From: an uncultured Bacillota bacterium
GTDB lineage: Bacteria; Bacillota; Clostridia; Lachnospirales; Lachnospiraceae
NCBI GenBank assembly: GCA_905200905.1
Contig: CAJKMA010000033.1
Location: 1-25,480, forward strand
Reading direction: 5' to 3'
Length of the DNA: 25,480 nt
Shown: positions 1 to 6,924 of the stretch, one piece after another
Numbering within the stretch: the stretch's first letter is position 1
Layout of the letters: each line of letters begins with the position of its first letter
The notes under the pieces: generated by a model
What the model was told of the DNA's origin: nothing
The model's input: the letters and a program-made list of their open reading frames with translations, nothing else
The model's database searches: none
Program-made: the position numbers and the translations under genes

Positions 1-69
1 ACACCAATGGAGTTTCGATATAGAGCATGATTTCCGAACAAAGTGTTACCAAAAAGCTTGACCAGTACA
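1..69. other. Unrelated DNA interrupting the coupling-protein gene (possible IS end)
   Basis: Read on the minus strand, the VirD4-like protein follows its family as far as the codons at about 70-84 (residues LVNAL). It then switches to residues that do not match the family and stops at 46-48. The foreign stretch begins with TGTACTGG on the minus strand. One frame stays open from there to the window edge. A TGT-type terminus with a short AT-rich subterminal run would fit an insertion sequence such as an IS21-family element, but only 69 bases are visible and the family call is a guess. Confidence 0.4.
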
Positions 70-738
70 CAGGGCGTTCACCAGCTTTAAGATATCTTTC
101 TCTGATTGGATATAAGCCAGCGGATTGTATTTCATGGATTTTCGGAAGTTTATCAGGTTGAGGCACTTGATACGGTATTTCTTCCGTTCCAGGAAAGTGC
201 CGATCTCCGGCAGCAAGGTTCCTTTCGGATCGGTGCAGACATAGGACGAATGGGCTTGCAGCAGAGACGGCTTACAGAAGAACCGCGTCTTGCCGCTGCC
301 GGAACCGCCGATCACCAGAATGTTTTTATTTCTGGCATACTTCGGCTGCTTTGGGCGGCTCGCCATCGTGATCCGTTCCGTCTGCGTCATGGGGATGTTT
401 TGGAAAAAGTCCTTGTCCATGTAAGGAGCAATATCCGCCGCCGTACCCCACCGGGCAGAGCCATACTCGATCCCGTGGCGGTATTTCTTGGCGTTCTTGC
501 CTTTCAGGTAGACTGCCATGCGGAAAATCACCGCACCGGCTATGCCGATCAGCAGGTCCGTGGGATGAAAACTGAGCCACAGGGAGGAAAGTGCTTCCGT
601 TAAGCCGTCCCCGATGGAGAGCAGCTTGCCGGAGAGGTCAGCGCCGGGCGCAAGCCGGAAAGCCTGTGCCAGCTTATCGAAGGGATACACAAACAGAAGA
701 TACGGAAGGTTCAGCAAAAACACCTTTTTCATGTTCAT
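46..738 (-). CDS. VirD4/TraG-like conjugative coupling protein, 3' truncated
   Basis: Coupling proteins of this family are membrane-anchored hexameric ATPases that deliver the relaxase-DNA complex to the type IV secretion channel. The N-terminus shows two hydrophobic segments (about residues 5-20 and 60-77). A Walker A motif, GGSGSGKT, follows at 144-151, and then the family-typical CTDPKG stretch near 168-173. Only 230 residues remain, whereas family members usually run to about 550-600. Walker B and the C-terminal half are missing, and the last seven residues do not look like the family, so the gene is probably broken by insertion or rearrangement near position 69. Its ATG overlaps the pcfB-like stop by 4 bases, which implies translational coupling. 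The remnant is unlikely to work as a coupling ATPase. Confidence 0.85.
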   Translation of the reverse strand: MNMKKVFLLNLPYLLFVYPFDKLAQAFRLAPGADLSGKLLSIGDGLTEALSSLWLSFHPTDLLIGIAGAVIFRMAVYLKGKNAKKYRHGIEYGSARWGTAADIAPYMDKDFFQNIPMTQTERITMASRPKQPKYARNKNILVIGGSGSGKTRFFCKPSLLQAHSSYVCTDPKGTLLPEIGTFLERKKYRIKCLNLINFRKSMKYNPLAYIQSEKDILKLVNALCTGQAFW

Positions 739-1226
739 CTCTGCACGCTCCGATCTTTGACCTTTACTTTCTCCCGGTCAATGGTGCGGTGTTCCGTTTT
801 CTCCGCCGCCTGTTCCTTCGCCTGGGTCAGCCGCTCCCGGATGGAGGGCTTTTCTTCACAGCTCATTTTTCGACTGGCAAACTCCTGAAATGCCGCTGTG
901 ATGGCATCCGTGTCCCGGCTTTTGAAAAAGACCAGGTAACGGGGCTGCTCTGCGGCGGTGTCTTTCTTCAAGGCAAAATCTACATGGTATTTCTTCGCCA
1001 CATGGGAGAAAGCCTTGATATTCTTGTCGCTGATCTCGATATTGGCAAGACCGGCGTTCTGGTTGGCAAGCTGTTTAAGGCTCTGCCTGCCGCGATAGAT
1101 TTTGGGCTTCTGGTTTTTCTGGATTTCCTCCAGGAACTTTTTGACGGCCTTTTCAAAGACCTGCTCACTTAGCTTGGCTCCGTCAACAATGAGCGTCACG
1201 GCGCCCCGCGTTACTTCCTCCTGCAT
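735..1226 (-). CDS. PcfB family (DUF3801) conjugation protein
   Basis: This 163-residue protein matches the PcfB/DUF3801 family that sits directly upstream of the VirD4-like gene in Tn1549-like elements and in the pCF10 transfer region. In pCF10, PcfB is a cytoplasmic accessory factor of the coupling protein. The protein starts MQEEVTRGAVTL, has a conserved core around residues 45-115, and ends in a charged tail (about 125-163, rich in E, K and R). The ATG directly abuts the TAA of the upstream DUF6017 gene, and its own stop overlaps the next ATG by 4 bases, so the three genes form one tightly coupled unit. Its partner is truncated here, so its role in this copy is doubtful. Confidence 0.85.
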   Translation of the reverse strand: MQEEVTRGAVTLIVDGAKLSEQVFEKAVKKFLEEIQKNQKPKIYRGRQSLKQLANQNAGLANIEISDKNIKAFSHVAKKYHVDFALKKDTAAEQPRYLVFFKSRDTDAITAAFQEFASRKMSCEEKPSIRERLTQAKEQAAEKTEHRTIDREKVKVKDRSVQR

Positions 1227-2123
1227 TTAGCCTCGCCCCCTTTGTCCATCCCCGTACATATCGTGCTGCACCAGGGAAGAATAGTAGCTGTTGATGGTGG
1301 TCGGGGCGTTATACAGCGCCGCCAGAAGGTATTTCTTGATATTGCGGACATAGGTGGTGTTGTCCTTCATGCAGTCCATAACATACTGAACATGGGAACT
1401 GTCCAGCTTCATAAACCGGGACTTTACCACCTCCGCCGGATAATCATCTCCGGCAATGCGGATGACTTTGCGGGCAGAACATACGGTATCCACGATCAGG
1501 TCAACGATCTCGTCAAGCTGCTCACGGTCGATATGGCTGTCCTGCACCAGATAGCTGTACTCGATGTTATCCAAAATCACTTCACGATAACATTCTCTGG
1601 CTCCCATCCGATCCGTTCCCATCCTTGCCCCTGCGGGGGTAGGGGGATTTGATTGGATAGGATTTGATAGTTCCGTACTTGATAAATCAGTCTTTGGTTG
1701 ATTAGTATTTAATTGTGCGGGGGTTTCCGTACACGGTTCCGCCGTATCCGGGACACCCATATCCGGGTTTTCCGTATATGGCTTTGCCGTACCCGGTAAA
1801 GGCGTACCTGGGCTTGACGGCGGCTCGCACTGAGGCATTTCGTAAATGACATACTCGGTATCCGTGATCTTGCCTTTTTCATCCCGAAGCTGTGTGCGCC
1901 GGATATACCCGTGGGTTTCCAGCTCCTTCAACGCCGCACCGATGCTGTCCACACCTTCCCGGCAGATCGCCGCAAGACCTCTGGTGGTGTAATTCCACTC
2001 GTCAGGGAGCGACAACATCATGGACAGCAGCCCTTTGGATTTCAGGGTCAGCGTCCGATCTTTCAAGTGATGGTTCGACATGACCGTATAATCACGGGTC
2101 TTTTCAATACGAAAAACAGCCAT
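1227..2123 (-). CDS. DUF6017 protein with N-terminal RepA_N-like winged helix
   Basis: This 298-residue protein opens with MAVFRIEKTRDYTVMSNHHL, the usual start of the ICE replication-initiator/DUF6017 family. Residues about 1-98 form a winged-helix module for DNA binding. Residues about 99-165 are a Pro/Thr-rich linker of repeated PDT/ENP/GTP-type units, visible in the DNA as recurring CCGTA-containing segments. Residues about 175-298 are the C-terminal DUF6017 domain. A strong ribosome site (AAGGAGG) lies just upstream of the ATG. It is the first gene of the DUF6017-pcfB-virD4 group. I infer a role in control or replication of the excised element; a biochemical function is not established from sequence alone. 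Confidence 0.8.
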   Translation of the reverse strand: MAVFRIEKTRDYTVMSNHHLKDRTLTLKSKGLLSMMLSLPDEWNYTTRGLAAICREGVDSIGAALKELETHGYIRRTQLRDEKGKITDTEYVIYEMPQCEPPSSPGTPLPGTAKPYTENPDMGVPDTAEPCTETPAQLNTNQPKTDLSSTELSNPIQSNPPTPAGARMGTDRMGARECYREVILDNIEYSYLVQDSHIDREQLDEIVDLIVDTVCSARKVIRIAGDDYPAEVVKSRFMKLDSSHVQYVMDCMKDNTTYVRNIKKYLLAALYNAPTTINSYYSSLVQHDMYGDGQRGRG

Positions 2124-2293
2124 CTTCGCACCTCCTTCCTGCGAAAATAAAAAGTGTTGGTTTTGAGCGGTTTATCCGTCTGTATGCCTCCGTTACCTTC
2201 CACATGGGAAAACATCCACGCCCTGTTCAGAACGCAAGCCACAGAGGGAAAAACAGAAGATATCCCACTAATTTTGATACAGTTTTCAGTCGG

Positions 2294-2815
2294 CTACCTC
2301 TCACGGTCTTTATGGTCATAGTGGAGGTCGCCGGAAAGCACCTTCGCATGGTTGCGGATTTTGATATGACCCTTTTCCTGATTCTCCAAAGCCTTGCTGT
2401 ATCCGGCGTCAGTCAGGAACAGGCGCATTTTCTCACCCTTCCAGCCAACAGGCGAGTCATGGGTAAGAACATCAAAGACGATCATGTGTCTGGTCGCCGG
2501 GTCGAAACGCTCCAAAGCCATAATGTCATGGCCGGATAACTTCTGCGCCCCGGATTGCTGTCTGGCCTCTGCCAGCATTTCCCCGATGGTGCGGGCTTTC
2601 TCCGGCAGACGGTATTCGGCCTGCACCTTGCGGATCAAATCCATGCACTCCTGATCCGCCAGTGGGCGGAGCTTGTCCAGAAGGCCTTCCGCCGTTTCTT
2701 TCGTTGCCGGGTTCGGCGCATAGCGCCCTGTCATGTAAATCTCATTCAGGACAGCGTTCTGATTGGTACTTTCAATCTGAAACACCATCCTCATTTCTGC
2801 TTCTGTCAGTTTCAT
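2294..2815 (-). CDS. Conserved ICE hypothetical protein (173 aa)
   Basis: I recognise this as a protein that recurs in Tn1549-like elements, but I know no function for it. It begins MKLTEAEMRMVFQIE. Residues about 1-70 resemble the small helical transposon-transfer-assisting (TTRAP-like) proteins, and about 95-173 form a second charged segment ending in HYDHKDRER. No membrane segment or signal peptide is visible. The start is supported by GAAGGAGG nine bases before the ATG. It lies 170 bases upstream of the DUF6017 gene; that gap (2124-2293) shows nothing beyond the ribosome site of the DUF6017 gene. Base composition matches the ICE core rather than the neighbouring defence cassette. Confidence 0.65.
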   Translation of the reverse strand: MKLTEAEMRMVFQIESTNQNAVLNEIYMTGRYAPNPATKETAEGLLDKLRPLADQECMDLIRKVQAEYRLPEKARTIGEMLAEARQQSGAQKLSGHDIMALERFDPATRHMIVFDVLTHDSPVGWKGEKMRLFLTDAGYSKALENQEKGHIKIRNHAKVLSGDLHYDHKDRER

Positions 2816-2840
2816 TGCCAGCCTCCTTCAAAAATGGGTA

Positions 2841-2873
2841 TAAAAAAACGCCATAGAGTTTTCTATGACGTTT
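2841..2873 (-). terminator. Intrinsic terminator after ietS
   Basis: The hairpin at 2846-2873 has arms AAACG-C-CATAG and CTATG-A-CGTTT around a 6-base loop. On the minus strand it is followed by a run of T. It begins 13 bases beyond the ietS stop. Its arm shares the string AAAAACGCCATAG with the hairpin at 6446-6478 on the other side of the cassette. Confidence 0.8.
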
Positions 2874-2885
2874 AAAATATGAGTT

Positions 2886-5363
2886 CTATGGAGTTGGTAT
2901 AGAAATTTTGGTTGTTGGTGTAATCTGAGTTATAATAGGAGTATATAAATCAGTGTCTGTTTTAGGTGTTGATAAAGAGACTATCAGGGAATATCTTACT
3001 TTTTTATCATATCGTTTAAGATAATCTCGTTCTCTCCACCAACCAATAACAGGAAATACAGCAATATGATTACAGTCACATAAATCAACAGCATTTAGTT
3101 CACAAAAATCAGAGTGAACTGAACCAACATCTCGATTATCTGAGCCTAAATACCATCTATCGCTTCCGCTACTTCCGTCGCCTTTATCCTTTTTATCATC
3201 ACCACGCATTTTTACATTTATACGTTTTTTAAAATCATCTAAAGTCTCGTCAGAATTGATTACATCAAATCTAAGACCACATGACGGATAACGATATTTA
3301 TCTTTCCACCCAACTTCTCCTGGACCTGGTTCGATAAAGTACGATAAAGTTACTTTCAATGTTACAGGTATTTCTCCTAAAGATTGGAGAACTTCTTTTG
3401 GCCAAGGCAATGTGTGTAAGTGCATTTCTTTCATGCTTTTTTTATCATAAGGTTGCAATTCACCTTGAATAACCATATTTACACTGTTATTCATGCACTG
3501 TATTGCCTTTTGAAGATTCGGAATACCATAACCACAAGTTCTTAAAAGTCTACGCCTTCCTTTGGTTTTTGTATCTTCGGTACAGAATTGCTTTTTCATT
3601 TCAGGAGTCCAACTAGCTGAATGAATCATAAGAGCACGAACTGTTTCGGGCCATATATTAGGATATTCATTTAAAATTTGTGCACAGAACCATGCAGCTT
3701 GTGCTGTAGCAGAACTTGTTCCCCAAATGGTAGAAAATTGCTTTATAAGTGGTCGATAATTTGTTGTTAGTAATGACAAATCAGGACATTCGGTATAATC
3801 TGTACCGTTCGAACAAATATTTCCTCCTTCGAATAATACATCAGGTTTTATAGGCCATTTACTACTCCATGTTTCAGAGGTTGAGCTATAAGGAGATAAT
3901 GCACCTAATGAGGTAAGCGGAGTATATCCAGAAAAATCAGGATTACTGATTGTAACATCATTAGTATAAGCACCAATAGTTATAGCATTCCAAGATTGTC
4001 CTGGACTTTCAACACAATGTAATGTATTTGCGTCAGGGTAGGGACTCCTTACAAATTCGTCAGGATAAACATTACCTGCACTGATTAAAAACAAACGTTT
4101 TTCATTTTCTTCATCAGCACCAGATGTAATACTATCTAAGGCAGCAGACCAAGATGTAGGGCTACCATCAAAAGTATTATGATCTGGAGCAGTTACGGCC
4201 ATGCAAATAACACGTTTAGACTTTGGATTGGAGATTTCCGCCAAGGAAACAGCTTGTTCTGTTATTGCACCATATAATTCTGGTAAGTTTCCACCAGTAG
4301 GAGGTAGTATTTTCACTGATTCAATTTCATGAGATACTGAAATTGGTTTTCTTGATTCCAATGCCTTCTTTAAATCATAGAATAAGGCAATGCCGGCCAT
4401 TTCGGTGCCATGACCTTGATGATCACCGTTTCCCCAAGTGGTATTTACTGATTGAATATGATTGATGTTTGTAGCTGGTGCTAATAAAGAATGACCAGAT
4501 GTTATGCCTGTATCTAATAAACAGACCGAAACATCATCATTTTCATATGTAGTCCGAGAGAGCAACTCATCAACCCATTCAGTCTGTTCAGAATTTGACA
4601 GTTCGTCAAAAAAAGTAGTTGCCTCCGGAGCACAGCGTATTTCAGTAATAAATGGGCACATACTAATTAAATTTTTTAAAGTATGAGCATTGGCGCGAAT
4701 TAATTTTACAATTCTTTCTGGGAAAATAATACGTTTTTCATCAATCGGAATATTGTTTTCTTGACAGATTAAAGTAATATTTTCCTCCGTGACTCTCCAA
4801 GATTCAGGGTTAGTAGTTTGATAATCATACCTTAACCACAGCTCACACCATATAGGGTCATCTGTAGGAATAGTATCGGGTTTACCAACCCAAAATGACT
4901 CCAACATTGCTAATTTAACATTTTCAATGCTGCTAACCAAATCGTTGTTTTTAGGCTTTCCTGATTTTGTTTGTTCAGAAGCATAAGCCTCGACTTTCTG
5001 AATAAAATAGTTCTCTTTTCCGGCAGGAATATAAACGGTTGCTTTAACAGTATTTGTTTCGGTATCTTCATGGACATTTAAAAGTCGAATACCTTGAGTT
5101 CGATTTTCCAGGCTTTTTACAGCCAGGTCATGTTGTGAAGCGCCCGAAAATTCAAGATAAACTCCTTCTTTATATCGAATAGCAGCTACCTGTCGTTGCG
5201 TAAGTGATTCAGCGTAGCATTCTCTTAACTTGCGCTGGATGAAATTAGCATGTGATGTGGCAGTTCTATGAGGATAATTACTACCTATAGGGCGTGATAC
5301 AGAGGAATAAGACAGCGGCTCGGCTGTCTGAGATAAAAAAATATTCTTTTTGTCTACAGCCAT
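2886..5363 (-). CDS. ietS: Subtilisin-like serine protease, IetS component of an IetAS defence pair
   Basis: This 825-residue S8 peptidase carries a full catalytic set: Asp284 in LLDTGITSG, His318 in GHGTEMAG, oxyanion Asn431 in ISAGN, and Ser550 in GTSSATAQAAW. About 270 residues precede the catalytic core and about 220 follow it. These flanks are probably regulatory or target-binding. There is no signal peptide, so it should act in the cytoplasm, which fits an ATPase-controlled effector. AAGGAGG lies inside the end of the upstream ATPase gene, and the two genes are only 5 bases apart. A cytoplasmic S8 protease immediately after an AAA ATPase is the layout of ietAS, reported by Gao and colleagues in 2020 as an anti-phage system. 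The gene is AT-rich compared with the ICE core. The call rests on architecture and gene pairing. The target protein is unknown. Confidence 0.82.
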   Translation of the reverse strand: MAVDKKNIFLSQTAEPLSYSSVSRPIGSNYPHRTATSHANFIQRKLRECYAESLTQRQVAAIRYKEGVYLEFSGASQHDLAVKSLENRTQGIRLLNVHEDTETNTVKATVYIPAGKENYFIQKVEAYASEQTKSGKPKNNDLVSSIENVKLAMLESFWVGKPDTIPTDDPIWCELWLRYDYQTTNPESWRVTEENITLICQENNIPIDEKRIIFPERIVKLIRANAHTLKNLISMCPFITEIRCAPEATTFFDELSNSEQTEWVDELLSRTTYENDDVSVCLLDTGITSGHSLLAPATNINHIQSVNTTWGNGDHQGHGTEMAGIALFYDLKKALESRKPISVSHEIESVKILPPTGGNLPELYGAITEQAVSLAEISNPKSKRVICMAVTAPDHNTFDGSPTSWSAALDSITSGADEENEKRLFLISAGNVYPDEFVRSPYPDANTLHCVESPGQSWNAITIGAYTNDVTISNPDFSGYTPLTSLGALSPYSSTSETWSSKWPIKPDVLFEGGNICSNGTDYTECPDLSLLTTNYRPLIKQFSTIWGTSSATAQAAWFCAQILNEYPNIWPETVRALMIHSASWTPEMKKQFCTEDTKTKGRRRLLRTCGYGIPNLQKAIQCMNNSVNMVIQGELQPYDKKSMKEMHLHTLPWPKEVLQSLGEIPVTLKVTLSYFIEPGPGEVGWKDKYRYPSCGLRFDVINSDETLDDFKKRINVKMRGDDKKDKGDGSSGSDRWYLGSDNRDVGSVHSDFCELNAVDLCDCNHIAVFPVIGWWRERDYLKRYDKKVRYSLIVSLSTPKTDTDLYTPIITQITPTTKISIPTP

Positions 5364-5368
5364 TCGTC

Positions 5369-6328
5369 TTATGCCTCCTTATATGAATAGATATTTTTTC
5401 TTTCATGCAAAAGAGCAGAGAGCCCTTTTGAAGTCAGGGGTTGGTCTCCTAAAATTGAGGACTTTATTGCATCATCACATACTTTTACGATTTCTGCATG
5501 ATTAAGTCCATTAGCAGCTTGAATAAGTTCTTTAGTTATCCTGAAATGTTTATCATAATTAACTAGTTTGTATTTGAACAAACGCTGTATCTCATCTGTG
5601 GTCGGTAAGGAATAATGAAGAACATCATCAAACCGCCTAAATAATGCTTGATCAAGTAATCGTTGGTTGTTAGTTGCAGCAATTATTATACTTTCAGAAG
5701 AGTCTTGCTCTATAAATTGAAGAAACGAGTTAAGAATTCTTCTCATTTCTCCCACTTCATTATCAAGACTTCTGTCTGCACCAATGGCATCAAATTCATC
5801 GAAGAAATAAACACCGGTAATTGATTGAATACTATCAAATATTTGGCGTAACTTTGCGCTGGTTTCTCCCATGAATTTTGTAACAAGTTTATCCATTTGT
5901 ACTGTATACAAAGGAAGAGACAATTCGGAAGCAATAATAGACGCTGTTAATGTTTTACCAGTTCCAGGCTGGCCTTCGATTAGAATTTTTCTTCTATTGA
6001 CCAAGCCGTATGAATATAGTTTGTTTCTGTTGCGATACTCATTAAGAATACGCTGTATTTTTTCACTAATATCATCAGAAACAATAAGTTCGCTTAAATC
6101 GTAGTTTGGAGTGGATAGCAAAAGCATAGGATTCTGAGATGTAAGTTGTACTATACTCGCTCGTTTATTTCCAAGTTTATCAATTTGCAATTTTAACTCT
6201 CGTGCGAAGTTATCATGTCCAAGTTTGGCTTCATGAGCAGCTATTTGCAATACAACAGTTTTAAATTTTTCATCATTACGGTCAACATATGCCTTTACAA
6301 GGCTCTTTATCTGATCAGCTGTTGCCAT
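5369..6328 (-). CDS. ietA: AAA family ATPase, IetA component of an IetAS defence pair
   Basis: This is a 319-residue single-module AAA ATPase. The N-terminal helical region is about 1-75. Walker A GQPGTGKT is at 119-126, Walker B YFFDEFD around 174-180, sensor 1 AATNN at 217-221, and paired arginines RRFD at 231-234 serve as the finger. An in-frame ATG at 6346 lies within and just before GGGAGGTG, which is the ribosome site for the ATG at 6328, so I chose 6328. A near-consensus promoter lies 40 bases upstream. Together with the protease 5 bases downstream it forms a two-gene operon. In this family the ATPase is thought to sense infection or to remodel or deliver substrates to the protease; which of these applies here is inference. 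A housekeeping proteolysis pair is the alternative, but the ICE location and the dedicated operon favour defence. Confidence 0.82.
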   Translation of the reverse strand: MATADQIKSLVKAYVDRNDEKFKTVVLQIAAHEAKLGHDNFARELKLQIDKLGNKRASIVQLTSQNPMLLLSTPNYDLSELIVSDDISEKIQRILNEYRNRNKLYSYGLVNRRKILIEGQPGTGKTLTASIIASELSLPLYTVQMDKLVTKFMGETSAKLRQIFDSIQSITGVYFFDEFDAIGADRSLDNEVGEMRRILNSFLQFIEQDSSESIIIAATNNQRLLDQALFRRFDDVLHYSLPTTDEIQRLFKYKLVNYDKHFRITKELIQAANGLNHAEIVKVCDDAIKSSILGDQPLTSKGLSALLHERKNIYSYKEA

Positions 6329-6367
6329 ACACAAATCACCTCCCATAAATATAATAACTCATAATAC

Positions 6368-6396
6368 ATCATACTCTTTTTGGGCACGATAGTCAA
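6368..6396 (-). promoter_or_regulatory. Sigma-A type promoter of ietAS
   Basis: On the minus strand there is TTGACT, 17 bases, then TATGAT, ending 39 bases before the ietA ATG. The match to the vegetative consensus is close. It lies between the xis terminator and ietA, so the cassette appears to be transcribed independently of the ICE genes. No clear operator palindrome is seen beside it. Confidence 0.7.
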
Positions 6397-6439
6397 TTAT
6401 CCAGCAATAAATAGAATATGATTTAAGTCAGTTTGTATT

Positions 6440-6478
6440 GAGCAAAAACGCCATAGGTTTTTTGATCCTACGGCGTTT
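6440..6478 (-). terminator. Intrinsic terminator after the excisionase gene
   Basis: The hairpin at 6446-6478 pairs AAACGCC-A-TAGG with CCTA-C-GGCGTTT. On the minus strand a T run follows. It starts 10 bases beyond the xis stop and separates xis from the ietAS promoter. It is a near copy of the hairpin at 2846-2873. Confidence 0.75.
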
Positions 6479-6488
6479 CTTGCAATAT

Positions 6489-6686
6489 TCACAATTCCAA
6501 ACTTTCCAACCACTCGTCAAAAGATTTCTTGGAAACACGAATCGCATTTCCTATGCGAACGATTCTGAACTCCTCCTGCTTGACGAGCTGATATGCGGTT
6601 GTGCGGCCAATGTTTAGCATGGCTGCAATCTGTTCCACGGTATATGTGCGCGGTTCTGGCAGTGACTTTTTCTCTTTCTTGTCCAT
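6489..6686 (-). CDS. Excisionase-like helix-turn-helix DNA-binding protein
   Basis: This 65-residue protein is of the HTH_17/MerR-like excisionase type. The segment from YTVEQIAAMLNIGRTTAYQL is the helix-turn-helix, followed by the wing RIVRIGNAIRVSKKSFDEWL. Such proteins bind near the ends of integrated elements and bias the integrase toward excision. The ATG at 6686 is preferred because GGAGG lies 5 bases before it; the in-frame ATG at 6698 overlaps that ribosome site. It lies about 240 bases from the tRNA attachment remnant, as expected for a directionality factor. Unusually, no integrase gene follows it; the next gene is ietA. A small transcription regulator is an alternative, because family members of this size are hard to tell apart. 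Confidence 0.75.
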   Translation of the reverse strand: MDKKEKKSLPEPRTYTVEQIAAMLNIGRTTAYQLVKQEEFRIVRIGNAIRVSKKSFDEWLESLEL

Positions 6687-6721
6687 AGTAACCTCCATGT
6701 GTTTGCCTTGTCATTTTGACT

Positions 6722-6798
6722 AAAGGAGTGAAGAATGACAGTAGCAATCAGCTTTGGCGGGGTGTCCTCTTGCTAAGAATTTGCTAATAGGACTCCCC
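6722..6798 (+). promoter_or_regulatory. ICE end region with short ORF, direct repeats and a dyad
   Basis: AAAGGAG at 6722-6728 is followed after 6 bases by ATG at 6735 and a 13-codon ORF (MTVAISFGGVSSC) that stops at 6774-6776. Overlapping its end is an inverted repeat: GGGGTGTCCT at 6759-6768 against AGGACTCCCC at 6789-6798, with one mismatch. Between the arms TTGCTAA occurs twice, at 6770 and 6781, 11 bases apart (one helical turn). The direct repeats would suit integrase arm or Xis binding, while the ORF plus hairpin would suit a leader-peptide attenuator. The sequence does not decide between them. Nothing else is recognised from 6799 to 6924. Confidence 0.4.
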
Positions 6799-6924
6799 AA
6801 CGGACACATAAAACTGCGTCAGAATAGGTGTTTTGCACCATAAAGTTCGTTTACTACAAGTCATTCTGCGTAAGGGATGATATTGGAAGTTACATCCGAA
6901 CCGTGTATCACATGGTAAGCCATA

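Noticed and set aside
106..1652. Long plus-strand frames opposite virD4, pcfB and the DUF6017 gene
   Set aside because: They are antisense to recognised genes, have no ribosome sites or family resemblance, and arise from the GC-richer codon use on the other strand.
1680..1830. CRISPR-like or tandem repeat array in the DUF6017 gene
   Set aside because: The recurring CCGTA-type units are irregular and in frame; they encode the Pro/Thr linker of the protein.
5743..5934. Minus-strand 63-codon frame inside ietA
   Set aside because: It is a shifted frame of the ATPase covering its Walker B region; the true frame is complete with all motifs.
6329..6346. ATG at 6346 as the ietA start
   Set aside because: That ATG overlaps the ribosome site GGGAGGTG that serves the ATG at 6328.
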